Assembly: GCA_903885505.1 (NCBI GenBank)
Contig: CAISIU010000112.1
Coordinates: 1 to 44,053, forward strand
From: an uncultured Actinomycetes bacterium
Lineage (GTDB): Bacteria; Actinomycetota; Acidimicrobiia; Acidimicrobiales; RAAP-2
DNA length: 44,053 nt
Direction of reading: 5' to 3'
Shown here: positions 33,586 to 41,596 of the stretch, one piece after another
How positions within the stretch are numbered: the stretch's first letter is position 1
Layout of the letters: every line of letters begins with the position of its first letter
Position numbers and translations under genes: made by a program
Notes under the pieces: model-generated
Database searches by the model: none
Told to the model about the DNA's origin: nothing
Seen by the model: only the letters and a program-made list of their open reading frames with translations

Positions 33586-35544
33586 ATGACCACGTCATTT
33601 CGTGACTTGGGCGTCCCCACGCCTCTCGTCGAACGCCTTGAAGCCAGCGGCATCAAGTCCCCCTTTCCGATTCAGGAAGCCACGCTGCCTGACGCTCTCG
33701 CCGGACGCGACGTCGTCGGCCGCGCCCCGACCGGATCGGGCAAGACGCTCGCCTTCGGTCTGGCGCTGCTCGCTCGCACCGGACGCTCCGAGCCGTACCA
33801 GCCCCAGGGCCTGGTGTTGGTGCCGACCCGCGAGCTGGCTGCTCAGGTTCAGCAAGAGCTCGCGACCTTGACTGCCGACCGCGGTCGTCGCATCATCACC
33901 ATTTACGGTGGCACCTCGTACACCAAGGCGCGCAAGTCCCTGGCCGAAGGCGTCGACATCGTCGTGGCCTGCCCGGGCCGTCTTGAGGACATCTTGCGCC
34001 AGGACGAGATCGACTTGTCCAACGTCAAGACCGTCGTCGTCGACGAAGCGGACCGTATGGCCGACATGGGCTTCTTGCCCGCCGTCCAGCGCATCATCGC
34101 ACTGACCGAGGAAAACCGTCAGGTGATGCTGTTCTCGGCCACCTTCGAAAACGAAGTTCGTTCCTTGGTGGGCCAGTTCACCGCCAACCCCATCCGCCAC
34201 GACGTGGCGTCGGACTCCGAGCCGACCGACGTGGACCACTTCTTCTGGAAGGTGGGCAAGGAGGAGCGCATTTCCAGCGTCGTGGACGTGGTCAAGGAGC
34301 ACGGCCGCGCCGTGATTTTCTGTCGCACCAAGTTTGGTGTCGACCGTTTGGCGTTCCAGCTGTCCGGCAAGGGTGTCCGTGCTGTTCCACTGCACGGCGA
34401 CCGCTCGCAGGCGCAGCGCGAAGCAGCGCTTCGCCAAGTCATCAAGGGTGAGGCGGACGTTCTCGTCGCCACTGACGTGGCTGCTCGCGGCATTCACATC
34501 GAAGAACTCCCCTGCGTGATTCACTACGACCCGCCGCAGGTCGCCTCGGACTACGTGCACCGCTCGGGTCGAACCGGCCGTGCCGGTGAGACCGGTGTGG
34601 TTATCTCCCTCGTCGCCGCCGACACCGTCGGCAAGATGAAGAAGATCATGCGCGAAGTGGGACTTCCGCCCATCATTGGTACCCGCGAGGAAGCTGAAGG
34701 CCTTCGTCTGCAGCCGAAGCAAGAAGACTCGCGTCCCCTCGTTGGCAAGGCCAACAAGCCCGAGCCGGCCGCGCTGAGCGACCTCGAAGGCCCGTTCTGT
34801 TACGACACTCCCCCGGCGGGAGCTCGTCGTGACGGCGACCGACGCGAGCGCTCACCGCGACGTGACGACTGGACCCCACGCGATTCGCGTCGTGGACCTC
34901 GTGACGATCGTCGTGGACCTCGTGATGACCGCCCCTCGCACCGCGATGACCGTCGTCCGGCACGCGACGGAGATCGTCCGGCATTCCGCGATGACCGTCG
35001 TCCCGCCCGCGAGGGAGAGCGTCCGGCATTCCGCGACGAGCGCCCGTCGTTCCGTGAGGACCGTCGTCCCGCCCGTGACGGAGACCGTCCCGCATTCCGT
35101 GAGGACCGTCCCGCATTCCGTGAGGACCGTCCCTCGTTCCGCGAGGAGCGTCCGTCGTTCCGCGATGACCGTCGTCCCGCCCGTGATGGCGAGCGTCCGC
35201 AATTCCGCGACGAGCGCAGCGACTCACGTCCGACCGCCACGGTGACTTTCTTTAACGAACTCAAGGGATATGGCTTTGCCACCCGCGAAAGCGGCGAAGA
35301 AGTCTTCATCCACTTTTCTCAGGTGATGGGCAACGACGGCCGCGTGCTGTCGAAGGGCCAGACCGTGGCGCTTGACGTCGTGTCGGGCCCCAAGGGTCTC
35401 GAAGGGCACAACGTGCGCGTTCAGGGTGGCTTTCGCCCTCAGGGTGGCGGTAGTGGATCTGGTCGTCGCCCCGAGGGTGCCGGTCGTCGCCCCGACAGCC
35501 GTCGTCCGGGTGCCAGTGACCGCAAGCCCCGCCGCAAGTACTAA
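33586..35544 (+). CDS. DEAD-box RNA helicase with C-terminal cold-shock domain
   Basis: 652 aa. Helicase core: Q motif with Q30, motif I APTGSGKT (47-54), PTRELA (80-85), DEAD (153-156), SAT (184-186), VLVATDVAARGI, and HRSGRTGRAGE. A linker at about 415-546 is almost entirely Arg, Asp, Glu, Pro and Phe, with repeated DRRPARDGDRPAFRD-like units. Residues about 550-616 form a cold-shock (CspA-like) OB fold: TVTFFNELKGYGFAT (RNP1) and EEVFIHF (RNP2), ending GPKGLEGHNVRV. A Gly/Arg/Pro tail follows. It probably unwinds structured RNA, with the cold-shock domain holding single strands, as in cold adaptation or ribosome assembly. The ATG at 33586 follows AGGAGAATC; an in-frame extension to 33472 lacks support. 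Confidence 0.93.
   Translation: MTTSFRDLGVPTPLVERLEASGIKSPFPIQEATLPDALAGRDVVGRAPTGSGKTLAFGLALLARTGRSEPYQPQGLVLVPTRELAAQVQQELATLTADRGRRIITIYGGTSYTKARKSLAEGVDIVVACPGRLEDILRQDEIDLSNVKTVVVDEADRMADMGFLPAVQRIIALTEENRQVMLFSATFENEVRSLVGQFTANPIRHDVASDSEPTDVDHFFWKVGKEERISSVVDVVKEHGRAVIFCRTKFGVDRLAFQLSGKGVRAVPLHGDRSQAQREAALRQVIKGEADVLVATDVAARGIHIEELPCVIHYDPPQVASDYVHRSGRTGRAGETGVVISLVAADTVGKMKKIMREVGLPPIIGTREEAEGLRLQPKQEDSRPLVGKANKPEPAALSDLEGPFCYDTPPAGARRDGDRRERSPRRDDWTPRDSRRGPRDDRRGPRDDRPSHRDDRRPARDGDRPAFRDDRRPAREGERPAFRDERPSFREDRRPARDGDRPAFREDRPAFREDRPSFREERPSFRDDRRPARDGERPQFRDERSDSRPTATVTFFNELKGYGFATRESGEEVFIHFSQVMGNDGRVLSKGQTVALDVVSGPKGLEGHNVRVQGGFRPQGGGSGSGRRPEGAGRRPDSRRPGASDRKPRRKY
34870..35220 (+). 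repeat. Degenerate in-gene tandem repeats coding the Arg/Asp-rich linker
   Basis: The helicase linker DNA repeats units of 45 nt or shorter; the block coding DRRPAR[D/E]G[D/E]RP occurs four times and [R/E]DRPAFRE-like units several more. CGTCGTCCCGCCCG recurs almost unchanged. Both strands stay open over this stretch, an effect of the repeats. Copy number is likely to vary between strains. Confidence 0.85.
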
Positions 35545-35563
35545 GCCACTTTCGGCCGCACAC

Positions 35564-35569
35564 TACGAT
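35564..35569 (+). promoter_or_regulatory. -10 box, leaderless promoter of the FKBP gene
   Basis: TACGAT, 7 nt before the ATG at 35577; 32 bp separate this gene from the helicase. Confidence 0.5.
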
Positions 35570-35576
35570 CATCGCC

Positions 35577-35951
35577 ATGAGTTCTGAAAAGCCTTTAGTT
35601 GAGCCCCATATGGGAGCGGCCCCGGCCGACCTCATCATCGAGGACATCATCGTGGGTGACGGCACCGAAGCGGTCGCCGGCACCATGATCGACGTGCACT
35701 ACGTCGGCGTGTCCGCCTCAAGCGGTGAGCAGTTCGATGCCTCTTGGGACCGCGGTGAACCGCTGTCGTTCCCCTTGGGCGCGGGCTACGTCATTGCGGG
35801 CTGGGACCAAGGCGTGCAGGGAATGAAGGTGGGCGGACGACGTCGCCTCGTCATTCCTGCGCACCTCGGATACGGCGATCGTGGCGCCGGTGGCGTTATC
35901 GCGCCGGGCGAAACGCTGATTTTCGTTGTTGACCTTCTGAACGTTCGCTAG
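35577..35951 (+). CDS. FKBP-type peptidyl-prolyl cis-trans isomerase
   Basis: 124 aa single-domain FKBP. Family marks are MIDVHYVGVSASSGEQFDASW, PLSFPLGAGYVIAGWDQGVQGMKVGGRRRLVIP, YGDRGAGGVIAPGETLIFVVDLL. It speeds proline isomerisation during folding. There is no signal peptide, so it is cytoplasmic. Its stop TAG overlaps the stop of the LON-domain gene on the other strand (CTAG, 35948-35951). Confidence 0.95.
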   Translation: MSSEKPLVEPHMGAAPADLIIEDIIVGDGTEAVAGTMIDVHYVGVSASSGEQFDASWDRGEPLSFPLGAGYVIAGWDQGVQGMKVGGRRRLVIPAHLGYGDRGAGGVIAPGETLIFVVDLLNVR

Positions 35952-36583
35952 TTGGCCGGGGGGAGCAAATCCCCCTGGTCCACCAGCGCGCGCTGCAATT
36001 CGCCATAACGATCGCAGCACCACTCCGCCACTTCGCGCATTCGCTCATCCGGCTGCGACAAGCCGAGCAAGAACAGCTGCTCGGCGCTGGATGCCGACGT
36101 CATCGCGCAAATCTGCCAGGTCCGCACTCCCGGATCGCTGTCCAGAACTCCGATGCCCGTGGCGTGGGGCGCCAAGTCCATTTCAATTTCGAGATTTCGC
36201 ACGGCCCGCAGCGCATTTTCCGCAGCGTCGAGCACCCGGGAGTCGACGACACAATCTCGCGTGGGCAGCAACTGAACGCGCGCTCGGGGGTAGTCATCGC
36301 TGGCCAGCCATCCGTCAATTTCGAGTCGCTGTTCGCCACGCACCACGACGAAGGAATGTCCCCCGCTGAGCGAGATTTCCTTTTCAATCGTCACCATGGT
36401 GCCGAGAAGTCGCCCCTCCCCCGGCGACTGGTGAAGATTCCACACTCCGAAGCGCTTCGTCGTGGCCGACACTTCCGCCAGCAGCGCCATCATGCGCGGA
36501 TCGCTCACGTGAAGAGCCGTGACTTGATAGGGAAAGACCACCTGTGGCGATGGCATCATCGGCAGCACGGGTAGGGAGTTCAC
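35948..36583 (-). CDS. LON substrate-binding domain protein
   Basis: About 211 aa from the GTG at 36583. NSLPVLPMMPSPQVVFPYQVTALHV matches the opening of the LON N-terminal (PUA-like) domain (LPLLPLRDxVVFPG), followed by GTMVTIEKEISLSGGHSFVVVRGEQRLEI. No AAA+ or protease part is present, so it is a stand-alone domain, a type found in many bacteria with unknown function. It follows rdgB by 38 nt and is likely part of the doxX-rph-rdgB run. Starts further upstream (TTG at 36616) are possible. Confidence 0.8.
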   Translation of the reverse strand: MNSLPVLPMMPSPQVVFPYQVTALHVSDPRMMALLAEVSATTKRFGVWNLHQSPGEGRLLGTMVTIEKEISLSGGHSFVVVRGEQRLEIDGWLASDDYPRARVQLLPTRDCVVDSRVLDAAENALRAVRNLEIEMDLAPHATGIGVLDSDPGVRTWQICAMTSASSAEQLFLLGLSQPDERMREVAEWCCDRYGELQRALVDQGDLLPPAN

Positions 36584-36621
36584 ACAGTCAGAATAGGAAC
36601 GCCCGTGGCGCGACAAATCGC

Positions 36622-37209
36622 TCAGCGCGTGGCGAGGGCCACCGCGAGAGCTCGAAATGCATGCCCACGGTGTGAGAGTTCATTCTTTTCCTCGGGCGAA
36701 ATTTCTGCCAACGTTCGAGGTGCGACTTCGCTCGGAATAAAGACGGGGTCGTAGCCGAATCCGTTTAATCCCTTGGGTCCATGACCGATATGGCCCGGCA
36801 TCTCACCTTCCACCACGAACCACGATCCGTCGGGGTAGGCAACGGCGGCCACCGTGACGAAGCGTGCGCTGCGCTGTTCGTCCGGCACTGACTCCAGCGC
36901 GCCCAGCAACTTGTCAACATTTTCGAGGTCGGTGGCGTGTTCACCGGCATAGCGAGCCGACTTCACCCCCGGCAAGCCATCGAGAGCGTCCACGAATAGT
37001 CCGGTGTCATCCGCAATGGCCGCTTTGCCCGTGTGGGCCACCAGCGCGCGAGCCTTAATGAGCGCGTTCTCTTCCAGCGTGTCGCCGACTTCCACGACGT
37101 CACCCAGGTCCTGCGGCCGGGGAATCAACGTGACGCCCAAGGGTTCCAAGATGGCCGAAATTTCTTCGACCTTGTGGGCGTTAGCCGTCGCGAGAACGAA
37201 GGCGGTCAT
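36622..37209 (-). CDS. rdgB: Non-canonical purine NTP pyrophosphatase (RdgB/HAM1)
   Basis: 195 aa enzyme that hydrolyses dITP, XTP and related NTPs to monophosphates, protecting DNA and RNA from wrong bases. [56 protein letters not shown] and [14 protein letters not shown] are the expected family blocks. The ATG overlaps the rph stop as ATGA; the rph-rdgB pairing is widespread in bacteria. Confidence 0.97.
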   Translation of the reverse strand: MTAFVLATANAHKVEEISAILEPLGVTLIPRPQDLGDVVEVGDTLEENALIKARALVAHTGKAAIADDTGLFVDALDGLPGVKSARYAGEHATDLENVDKLLGALESVPDEQRSARFVTVAAVAYPDGSWFVVEGEMPGHIGHGPKGLNGFGYDPVFIPSEVAPRTLAEISPEEKNELSHRGHAFRALAVALATR

Positions 37210-37952
37210 CGAACGCGTGGGGCGGGAGGCGTCGCGAGCGTCGCTCGCTGCAGCGCCACAATCTGCGACACCGCACCATCGGCGAGGTCGAGCAAAGTGG
37301 ACAGCTGGTCACGACTGAAGGTGCGGTGCTCGGCGGTGCCTTGAACTTCGACCAATTCGCCCGTGCCGGTCATCACCACATTCATGTCCACATCGGCTGC
37401 GGAGTCCTCCACGTAGGGCAGGTCGGCAACGCACACGCCGTTGACGATGCCGACCGAGATGGCGGCGACCTCGGTGGTGAGGGGGTGCTGGGCGACGAGC
37501 CCGTCGCCAATAAGACGGCTGAGGGCGTCATGCAAGGCCACGTAACCACCACAAATGGCCGCCGTGCGGGTTCCGCCATCGGCCTGGATCACGTCGCAGT
37601 CCACGGTGATGGAGATGTCCGGCATCAACTCGAGATTCGTGACCGCACGAAGGCTGCGGCCAATGAGGCGCTGGATTTCCTGCGTGCGGCCCGACTGCTT
37701 GCCCTTGGCGGCTTCACGAGAGGCGCGCTCGGGCGTCGAGCCGGGGAGCAGGGAATACTCGGCGGTCACCCAACCACGACCACTGCCCTTCAGCCATCGG
37801 GGGACGTCGGTCTCTACGGACGCGGTGCACAGCACCCGCGTGCGACCGAAGGAAACGAGCACCGAGCCCGCCGCAAACTCCGTGAAATCACGGTGAAAGC
37901 TGATGGGTCGAGTTTCGTTGACGGCGCGGCCGTCAGCGCGAGCGGTTGCCAC
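37206..37952 (-). CDS. rph: Ribonuclease PH
   Basis: 248 aa phosphorolytic 3'-5' exoribonuclease that trims tRNA 3' ends. [15 protein letters not shown] at the N-terminus, [41 protein letters not shown] and [14 protein letters not shown] are standard. The GTG at 37952 is preferred: it shares one base with the doxX stop (TAGTG) and gives a standard N-terminus. A GTG at 37982 would add ten residues and overlap doxX by 31 nt. Confidence 0.96.
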   Translation of the reverse strand: MATARADGRAVNETRPISFHRDFTEFAAGSVLVSFGRTRVLCTASVETDVPRWLKGSGRGWVTAEYSLLPGSTPERASREAAKGKQSGRTQEIQRLIGRSLRAVTNLELMPDISITVDCDVIQADGGTRTAAICGGYVALHDALSRLIGDGLVAQHPLTTEVAAISVGIVNGVCVADLPYVEDSAADVDMNVVMTGTGELVEVQGTAEHRTFSRDQLSTLLDLADGAVSQIVALQRATLATPPAPRVR

Positions 37953-38509
37953 TACTTCGCGGCGCGGTTCGGACGGAAACACGCGATGAGCTGCAGCAAG
38001 GCGCCACCCAGACCAACCACCAATGTGGCCGCCACGGCGTGGCTGGGACGGTTGAACCAGTGCAGCTTGGAAATGTGGAAGTCCACCGAGTACTTGTCAA
38101 GTCGCGTAAAGGCACTCGGGATCAGGGCGAAGACCGCCAAGGTGAGGCAGTACTCAATGCCCTGGCCCTGGTTGAAGATGAAGAAACCGTTGCGGCCGTG
38201 AACAGTGACAATGGCGACGACCATCAGCGAAATCACCGCGGCGCAGGCCAGCGGGGTCAGCAAGCCGAGAACCAGCAGCGCTCCCGCGCCAATCTCCGTG
38301 GTGGCGGCCATAAAGGCGTTGATCTTGCCGGGGCGCATGCCAATGGACTCCATCCAGCCCGCGGTGCCGGCGATCTTGCCACCCTTGAAAAACTTTCCGT
38401 AGCCGTGAGCCGCAATGGTCAGGCCCAAGTAGACGCGAATCGCGAGAAGAACGTACTGCCAAATGGTCGAAGTGTAGGTAATCGTATGGACAGTGTGCGT
38501 TGTCGCCAT
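37952..38509 (-). CDS. DoxX-family membrane protein
   Basis: 185 aa with four membrane segments. [24 protein letters not shown] and the Met-rich [11 protein letters not shown] resemble the first part of DoxX/DoxD proteins, with [13 protein letters not shown] later. These proteins are linked to thiosulfate-quinone reduction or to oxidative-stress complexes, but the role is mostly unknown. The start has GAGGAGG 5-6 nt upstream and a TAGCAT box at 38540-38545 on the minus strand, so it is a leadered gene and heads the rph-rdgB-LON operon. Confidence 0.88.
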   Translation of the reverse strand: MATTHTVHTITYTSTIWQYVLLAIRVYLGLTIAAHGYGKFFKGGKIAGTAGWMESIGMRPGKINAFMAATTEIGAGALLVLGLLTPLACAAVISLMVVAIVTVHGRNGFFIFNQGQGIEYCLTLAVFALIPSAFTRLDKYSVDFHISKLHWFNRPSHAVAATLVVGLGGALLQLIACFRPNRAAK

Positions 38510-38567
38510 GGCGACCTCCTCTAGTCAAGAAACGGTTCAATGCTACGAGTGTCGTCTTCGCCCGCGG

Positions 38568-38580
38568 GTGATGCCATCAC
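38568..38580. promoter_or_regulatory. Inverted repeat in the doxX/smpB intergenic region
   Basis: Perfect GTGATG-C-CATCAC, lying 10 bp upstream of the smpB -10 box and therefore over its spacer/-35 region. It could be an operator for a dimeric regulator. No regulator gene is adjacent. Confidence 0.35.
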
Positions 38581-38590
38581 TCCCCCTCGG

Positions 38591-38596
38591 TACGCT
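38591..38596 (+). promoter_or_regulatory. -10 box, leaderless promoter of smpB
   Basis: TACGCT, 6 nt before the GTG at 38603. Confidence 0.55.
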
Positions 38597-38602
38597 AGAG
38601 AC

Positions 38603-39121
38603 GTGGCTCGAGCAAAGCGTGAACAGGCAAAGAGGGCGGCGGCTCGAGCGGGCGGCAACGGCGACCGTATCGTCGCGACCAATCGCCGAGCTCGCCACGA
38701 CTACGAGATCCTGCGATCTCTCGAATGTGGCCTCGTTCTCGGTGGCTCCGAAGTCAAGAGCTTGCGAGAAGGCAAGGCTCAAATCGGCGACGGTTACTGT
38801 CGCGTGGAAGACGGTGAATTGTGGCTCTTTCAGACCCATATCCCGCCATGGCGATTTGCCGTGGGCTTCGGCAGCCACGATCCCGATCGCAAACGCAAGC
38901 TCCTCGCTCATCGCGAGGAAGTCGACGAAATCGCTGGACTCCTCGCGACGCAGCCACTGACCATTGTGCCGCTGAAGATGTATTTCAAGGATGGCCGAGC
39001 CAAGATCGAAGTAGCGGTCGCTCGAGGTCGCAAGGCCCATGACCGCCGACAGGACATCAAAAAACGAGATGCCGAACGCGAAATGGCTCGCGCACGTCGC
39101 GACGGCGAAAAGTTCGCTTAA
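38603..39121 (+). CDS. smpB: SsrA-binding protein SmpB
   Basis: 172 aa. After a basic N-terminal stretch it shows IVATNRRARHDYEI, GLVLGGSEVKSLREG, IGDGYCRVEDGELWLFQTHIPPW and HDRRQDIKKRDAEREMAR, all typical of SmpB. The protein binds the tRNA-like part of tmRNA and delivers it to stalled ribosomes. The GTG at 38603 is chosen from the -10 spacing and the family length; the frame is open back to 38540. ssrA lies 1.1 kb downstream on the same strand, with one opposite-strand gene between. The stop overlaps the SGNH gene stop (TTAA, 39118-39121). Confidence 0.97.
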   Translation: MARAKREQAKRAAARAGGNGDRIVATNRRARHDYEILRSLECGLVLGGSEVKSLREGKAQIGDGYCRVEDGELWLFQTHIPPWRFAVGFGSHDPDRKRKLLAHREEVDEIAGLLATQPLTIVPLKMYFKDGRAKIEVAVARGRKAHDRRQDIKKRDAEREMARARRDGEKFA

Positions 39122-40152
39122 CGGATATTGCTGGGCACGGTCACGAGACCGCTCGCGCGACACGTCGTGGCCGATTCCGTCACACCAATCTGTGATGCCA
39201 CTTGACGAAGAGCGGAGGCTCCACCCGTCGCCGTCGGGGCCAGCAAGCCCACACAGCCCAGTGCGTCACCGATAGCCGGACCCATGGCGGCCGACATGGT
39301 GGATGACAAGTGCTGTGCTTCGGCGTGAACCAACATTCCGTTAATGACGGCCGGACAGGTGGTGGCAGAACACAGCAGTGATTGCAGGTTGATCACGGCA
39401 GCCCCGGCCGTGGTCGCGGCGCTGATGCTTTGCGCCATAAACGGGGTGTAGGCCGCCGAGACGGCGGTGTTGCAGAGCGAGACTTTGTTGGCGTGCAGGG
39501 GCACGCACGTAGATGGGTCCAGCGTGGCACCCGGACTTCCCGTCAGCAAGATCGGGAGGATGGACGTCGGGAAGGCGCTCATCGTCGCAGCCACGTAATT
39601 TCGCCACGCGGGCCAGGTATACCCGGTGCCATTGGGCATCAGCGGCCAGCGAATGATGCTGTCCACGATCACGGCGGACGGTGCAGAGGACTTGATGTAC
39701 GCCACGGCATTCGCTCGCCACGCATTACAGCCCGCGTCGTTCTGGTTCGCCACCGGTGCCGCGAAGGCGCTGCAGCCAGTGCGCGACAGAACCACGAACT
39801 TCACGTGGTACGTCGTGCCAATTTGGTTAAGGGCCGGGACCAGCATTTGGGCAAAGGAGTCACCAAAGACATCGATGGTGATGCTGGCCGATGTTTGGCC
39901 GTAGATGCACGGGGAGACTGTCGTCGACGAACCGGGATTTGCTGGGTGGCATGTGGTTCCCCAAAACATCAACGAAATACCTTGAGCTGCTTGCGATGCC
40001 AGCGAGGAGGAAATACTGGTGTTGGTGTTGGCGGCCGACGACGCCACCAGGTTGCGCTGGGTAGCAATATGCGTCGGAATGACGACCGCGGCCGACGCGG
40101 CTCCCATCATGAACCCGCTCAAGATGGCGATAACCGCCGCAACCCGTTTCAC
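39118..40152 (-). CDS. Secreted SGNH-hydrolase-like protein
   Basis: 344 aa with a signal peptide or N-terminal anchor (about 1-24, VAAVIAILSGFMMGAASAA). The central part has VFGDSFAQMLVPAL, the GDS block of SGNH esterases, then SRTGCSAF, CNAWR, and VIVDSIIRW, as in the SGNH domains fused to OafA-type acyltransferases. The C-terminal catalytic DxxH reads EAQH in HAEAQHLSS, so the acid residue is Glu or displaced. Six or more cysteines suggest disulfides outside the cell. It may act on an acylated wall or surface glycan; no membrane acyltransferase domain is attached. GTG start. Confidence 0.7.
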   Translation of the reverse strand: MKRVAAVIAILSGFMMGAASAAVVIPTHIATQRNLVASSAANTNTSISSSLASQAAQGISLMFWGTTCHPANPGSSTTVSPCIYGQTSASITIDVFGDSFAQMLVPALNQIGTTYHVKFVVLSRTGCSAFAAPVANQNDAGCNAWRANAVAYIKSSAPSAVIVDSIIRWPLMPNGTGYTWPAWRNYVAATMSAFPTSILPILLTGSPGATLDPSTCVPLHANKVSLCNTAVSAAYTPFMAQSISAATTAGAAVINLQSLLCSATTCPAVINGMLVHAEAQHLSSTMSAAMGPAIGDALGCVGLLAPTATGGASALRQVASQIGVTESATTCRASGLVTVPSNIR

Positions 40153-40159
40153 GGTCCAA

Positions 40160-40165
40160 ATTCTA
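40160..40165 (-). promoter_or_regulatory. -10 box, leaderless promoter of the SGNH-like gene
   Basis: TAGAAT on the minus strand, 7 nt before the GTG at 40152. Confidence 0.5.
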
Positions 40166-40244
40166 CAAGTGCGGTCATCGCGTCAGGGGGTCGACCCGCA
40201 CCGTGTCGCGCGGGGTGGGTACACTGATAATCCAGTAACAACAC

Positions 40245-40590
40245 GGGGGTGATCGGTTTCGACGTTGGTCGTCAAAGTAAGAGAAGCGAGCCGTGGTCGC
40301 CGGATCCACGTTAAAGAGTCGGTACAAAAAATAAACGCCAAGCCTCAGCTTGCGCTCGCTGCCTAGGCAGCGACGTTCACCTAGTTCCAGCCCTACGAAC
40401 TAATACTGAACGCCATATAAGTAGGACTTACCGAATGACTGCTCCCGCCGGTCAATCGGGACACTCAAGTGGGATACGGGTTGATCAGAGAGTCCACGAT
40501 CAGATCACCCCCGACAATTTCTCGTGGACTGCGCTCGGAGAAGACTTATAGAGAAGCTGACGGACGCGGGTTCGATTCCCGCCACCTCCA
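40245..40590 (+). ncRNA. ssrA: Transfer-messenger RNA (tmRNA)
   Basis: 346 nt. The 5' end GGGGGUGAUCGGUUUCGAC pairs with the 3' CACCUCC (one G-U), followed by discriminator A; the terminal CCA is not encoded. The T arm GCGGGTTCGATTCCCGC is intact. The tag frame runs 40322-40363 and ends in the protease signal LALAA before UAG (40364-40366): VQKINAKPQLALAA, with the first codon uncertain. Pairs of complementary segments after the tag are consistent with the usual pseudoknots. It rescues stalled ribosomes with SmpB. Candidate -10 boxes TACACT and GATAAT lie at 40220-40231. Confidence 0.97.
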
Positions 40591-40600
40591 CCTTTCGGCT

Positions 40601-40635
40601 CCCCCGATTTCGATGCACGACATCGGAGTCGGGGG
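40601..40635 (+). terminator. Hairpin terminator after ssrA
   Basis: CCCCCGA (40601-40607) pairs with TCGGGGG (40629-40635), with an inner CGATG/CATCG pairing, followed by TTGTCATATTTT. It starts 10 nt after the tmRNA 3' end. Confidence 0.7.
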
Positions 40636-40693
40636 TTGTCATATTTTCCTGCCCACCATTCAACCGACTCCCCGTCGGCAATATGGAATCAAA

Positions 40694-41590
40694 TTAAGCC
40701 GAGAAATGACGTTGGTACCAGCTCGCCATCTGCTCGAGAGCAATGGCGGCCTCGGGCAGTCCATCAACGAAGGGCCAGACGTGCATCAAGCCGTCTTCGA
40801 CGTGGGCTTCGATGTCAACGCTGGCGCCCTGCGCGGCCGCGACGAAGGTGCGAGTGTCATCAACCAAGATGTCCAGGGTTCCGGCAAAAACGAGAATTGG
40901 TGGCAATCCCTGAGCATCCCCGAAGATAGGAGACGCCAGAGGCGAGGTGATCTGATCACCGGCATATGCATCGGCCGCCAAGCGAAGCCCGTCGGGATTG
41001 AGCATGGGATCGTTTTCCCCCACGGTATCCATGGCGTCGGAGGTGCCGGTGAGGTCGAGCCACGGCGACAGCAAGATCGCACCCGCCGGTCGGTGACCAT
41101 CATCGTCGCGCTGTTTCATCAATAGGGCCGTCGCGAGACCACCTCCGGCTGAGTCGCCACCCACGATGAGGTTGTGGGGCGACGTTCCTTGCGCGACCAA
41201 TGCGTCAATCACGGCCACCGCGTCATCTAAGCCCGCGGGGAACGGATGCTCCGGAGCGAGGCGATAGTCCACGGAGACGGCACGAAGATTGAGAGCTTTC
41301 GACATTCTCGCCACTAGCGAGCGGTGGCTGTCAATGGAGCCCGCGAAGTATCCGCCGCCGTGGAAATAGACGAGAACTCGCCCCGACAACGGCGCCGTCG
41401 GGGAATACCACTCGACACGACGGCCCGCAATCTCGCCGGCCTCAACACTGACATCCTCGGGCACGGGAAACATAGCTCCCGTGAAGTCGAGTTGGGCGCG
41501 CGCTTCTTCCACGCTCGGCGCGGTAGTAAAGCTCTGGCTCGACGCAGAGCGGAGCATCGTCACGACATCATCATGTTCACGGCTGGGCAT
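40694..41590 (-). CDS. Alpha/beta hydrolase, HSL-type esterase (second copy)
   Basis: 298 aa. Oxyanion HGGG (77-80), nucleophile GDSAGG (S147), acid in AGTLDILVDDT and histidine in DGLMHVWPF complete the triad. It shares the VDYRLAPEHPFPAG block with the esterase at 21973-22896, but the two differ widely elsewhere, so they are paralogues and not a recent duplication. Probably a short-chain ester hydrolase of unknown substrate, transcribed alone. Confidence 0.9.
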   Translation of the reverse strand: MPSREHDDVVTMLRSASSQSFTTAPSVEEARAQLDFTGAMFPVPEDVSVEAGEIAGRRVEWYSPTAPLSGRVLVYFHGGGYFAGSIDSHRSLVARMSKALNLRAVSVDYRLAPEHPFPAGLDDAVAVIDALVAQGTSPHNLIVGGDSAGGGLATALLMKQRDDDGHRPAGAILLSPWLDLTGTSDAMDTVGENDPMLNPDGLRLAADAYAGDQITSPLASPIFGDAQGLPPILVFAGTLDILVDDTRTFVAAAQGASVDIEAHVEDGLMHVWPFVDGLPEAAIALEQMASWYQRHFSA

Positions 41591-41596
41591 GAAACT

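Noticed and set aside
33595-34722. 375 aa minus-strand reading opposite the helicase
   Set aside because: It mirrors the helicase core, is His/Gln/Gly-rich and has no family features.
34870-35220. Repeat tract as a CRISPR array
   Set aside because: Units are directly adjacent, degenerate, in frame and translated into a protein linker; there are no spacers.
34800-35309. Minus-strand repeat proteins opposite the helicase linker
   Set aside because: They arise because the RDR-coding repeats leave the complementary frames open; there is no start signal and no non-repeat domain.
38543-39163. 206 aa minus-strand reading opposite smpB
   Set aside because: SmpB is unmistakable on the plus strand, and the opposite frame overlaps the stop of the SGNH gene and the smpB promoter.
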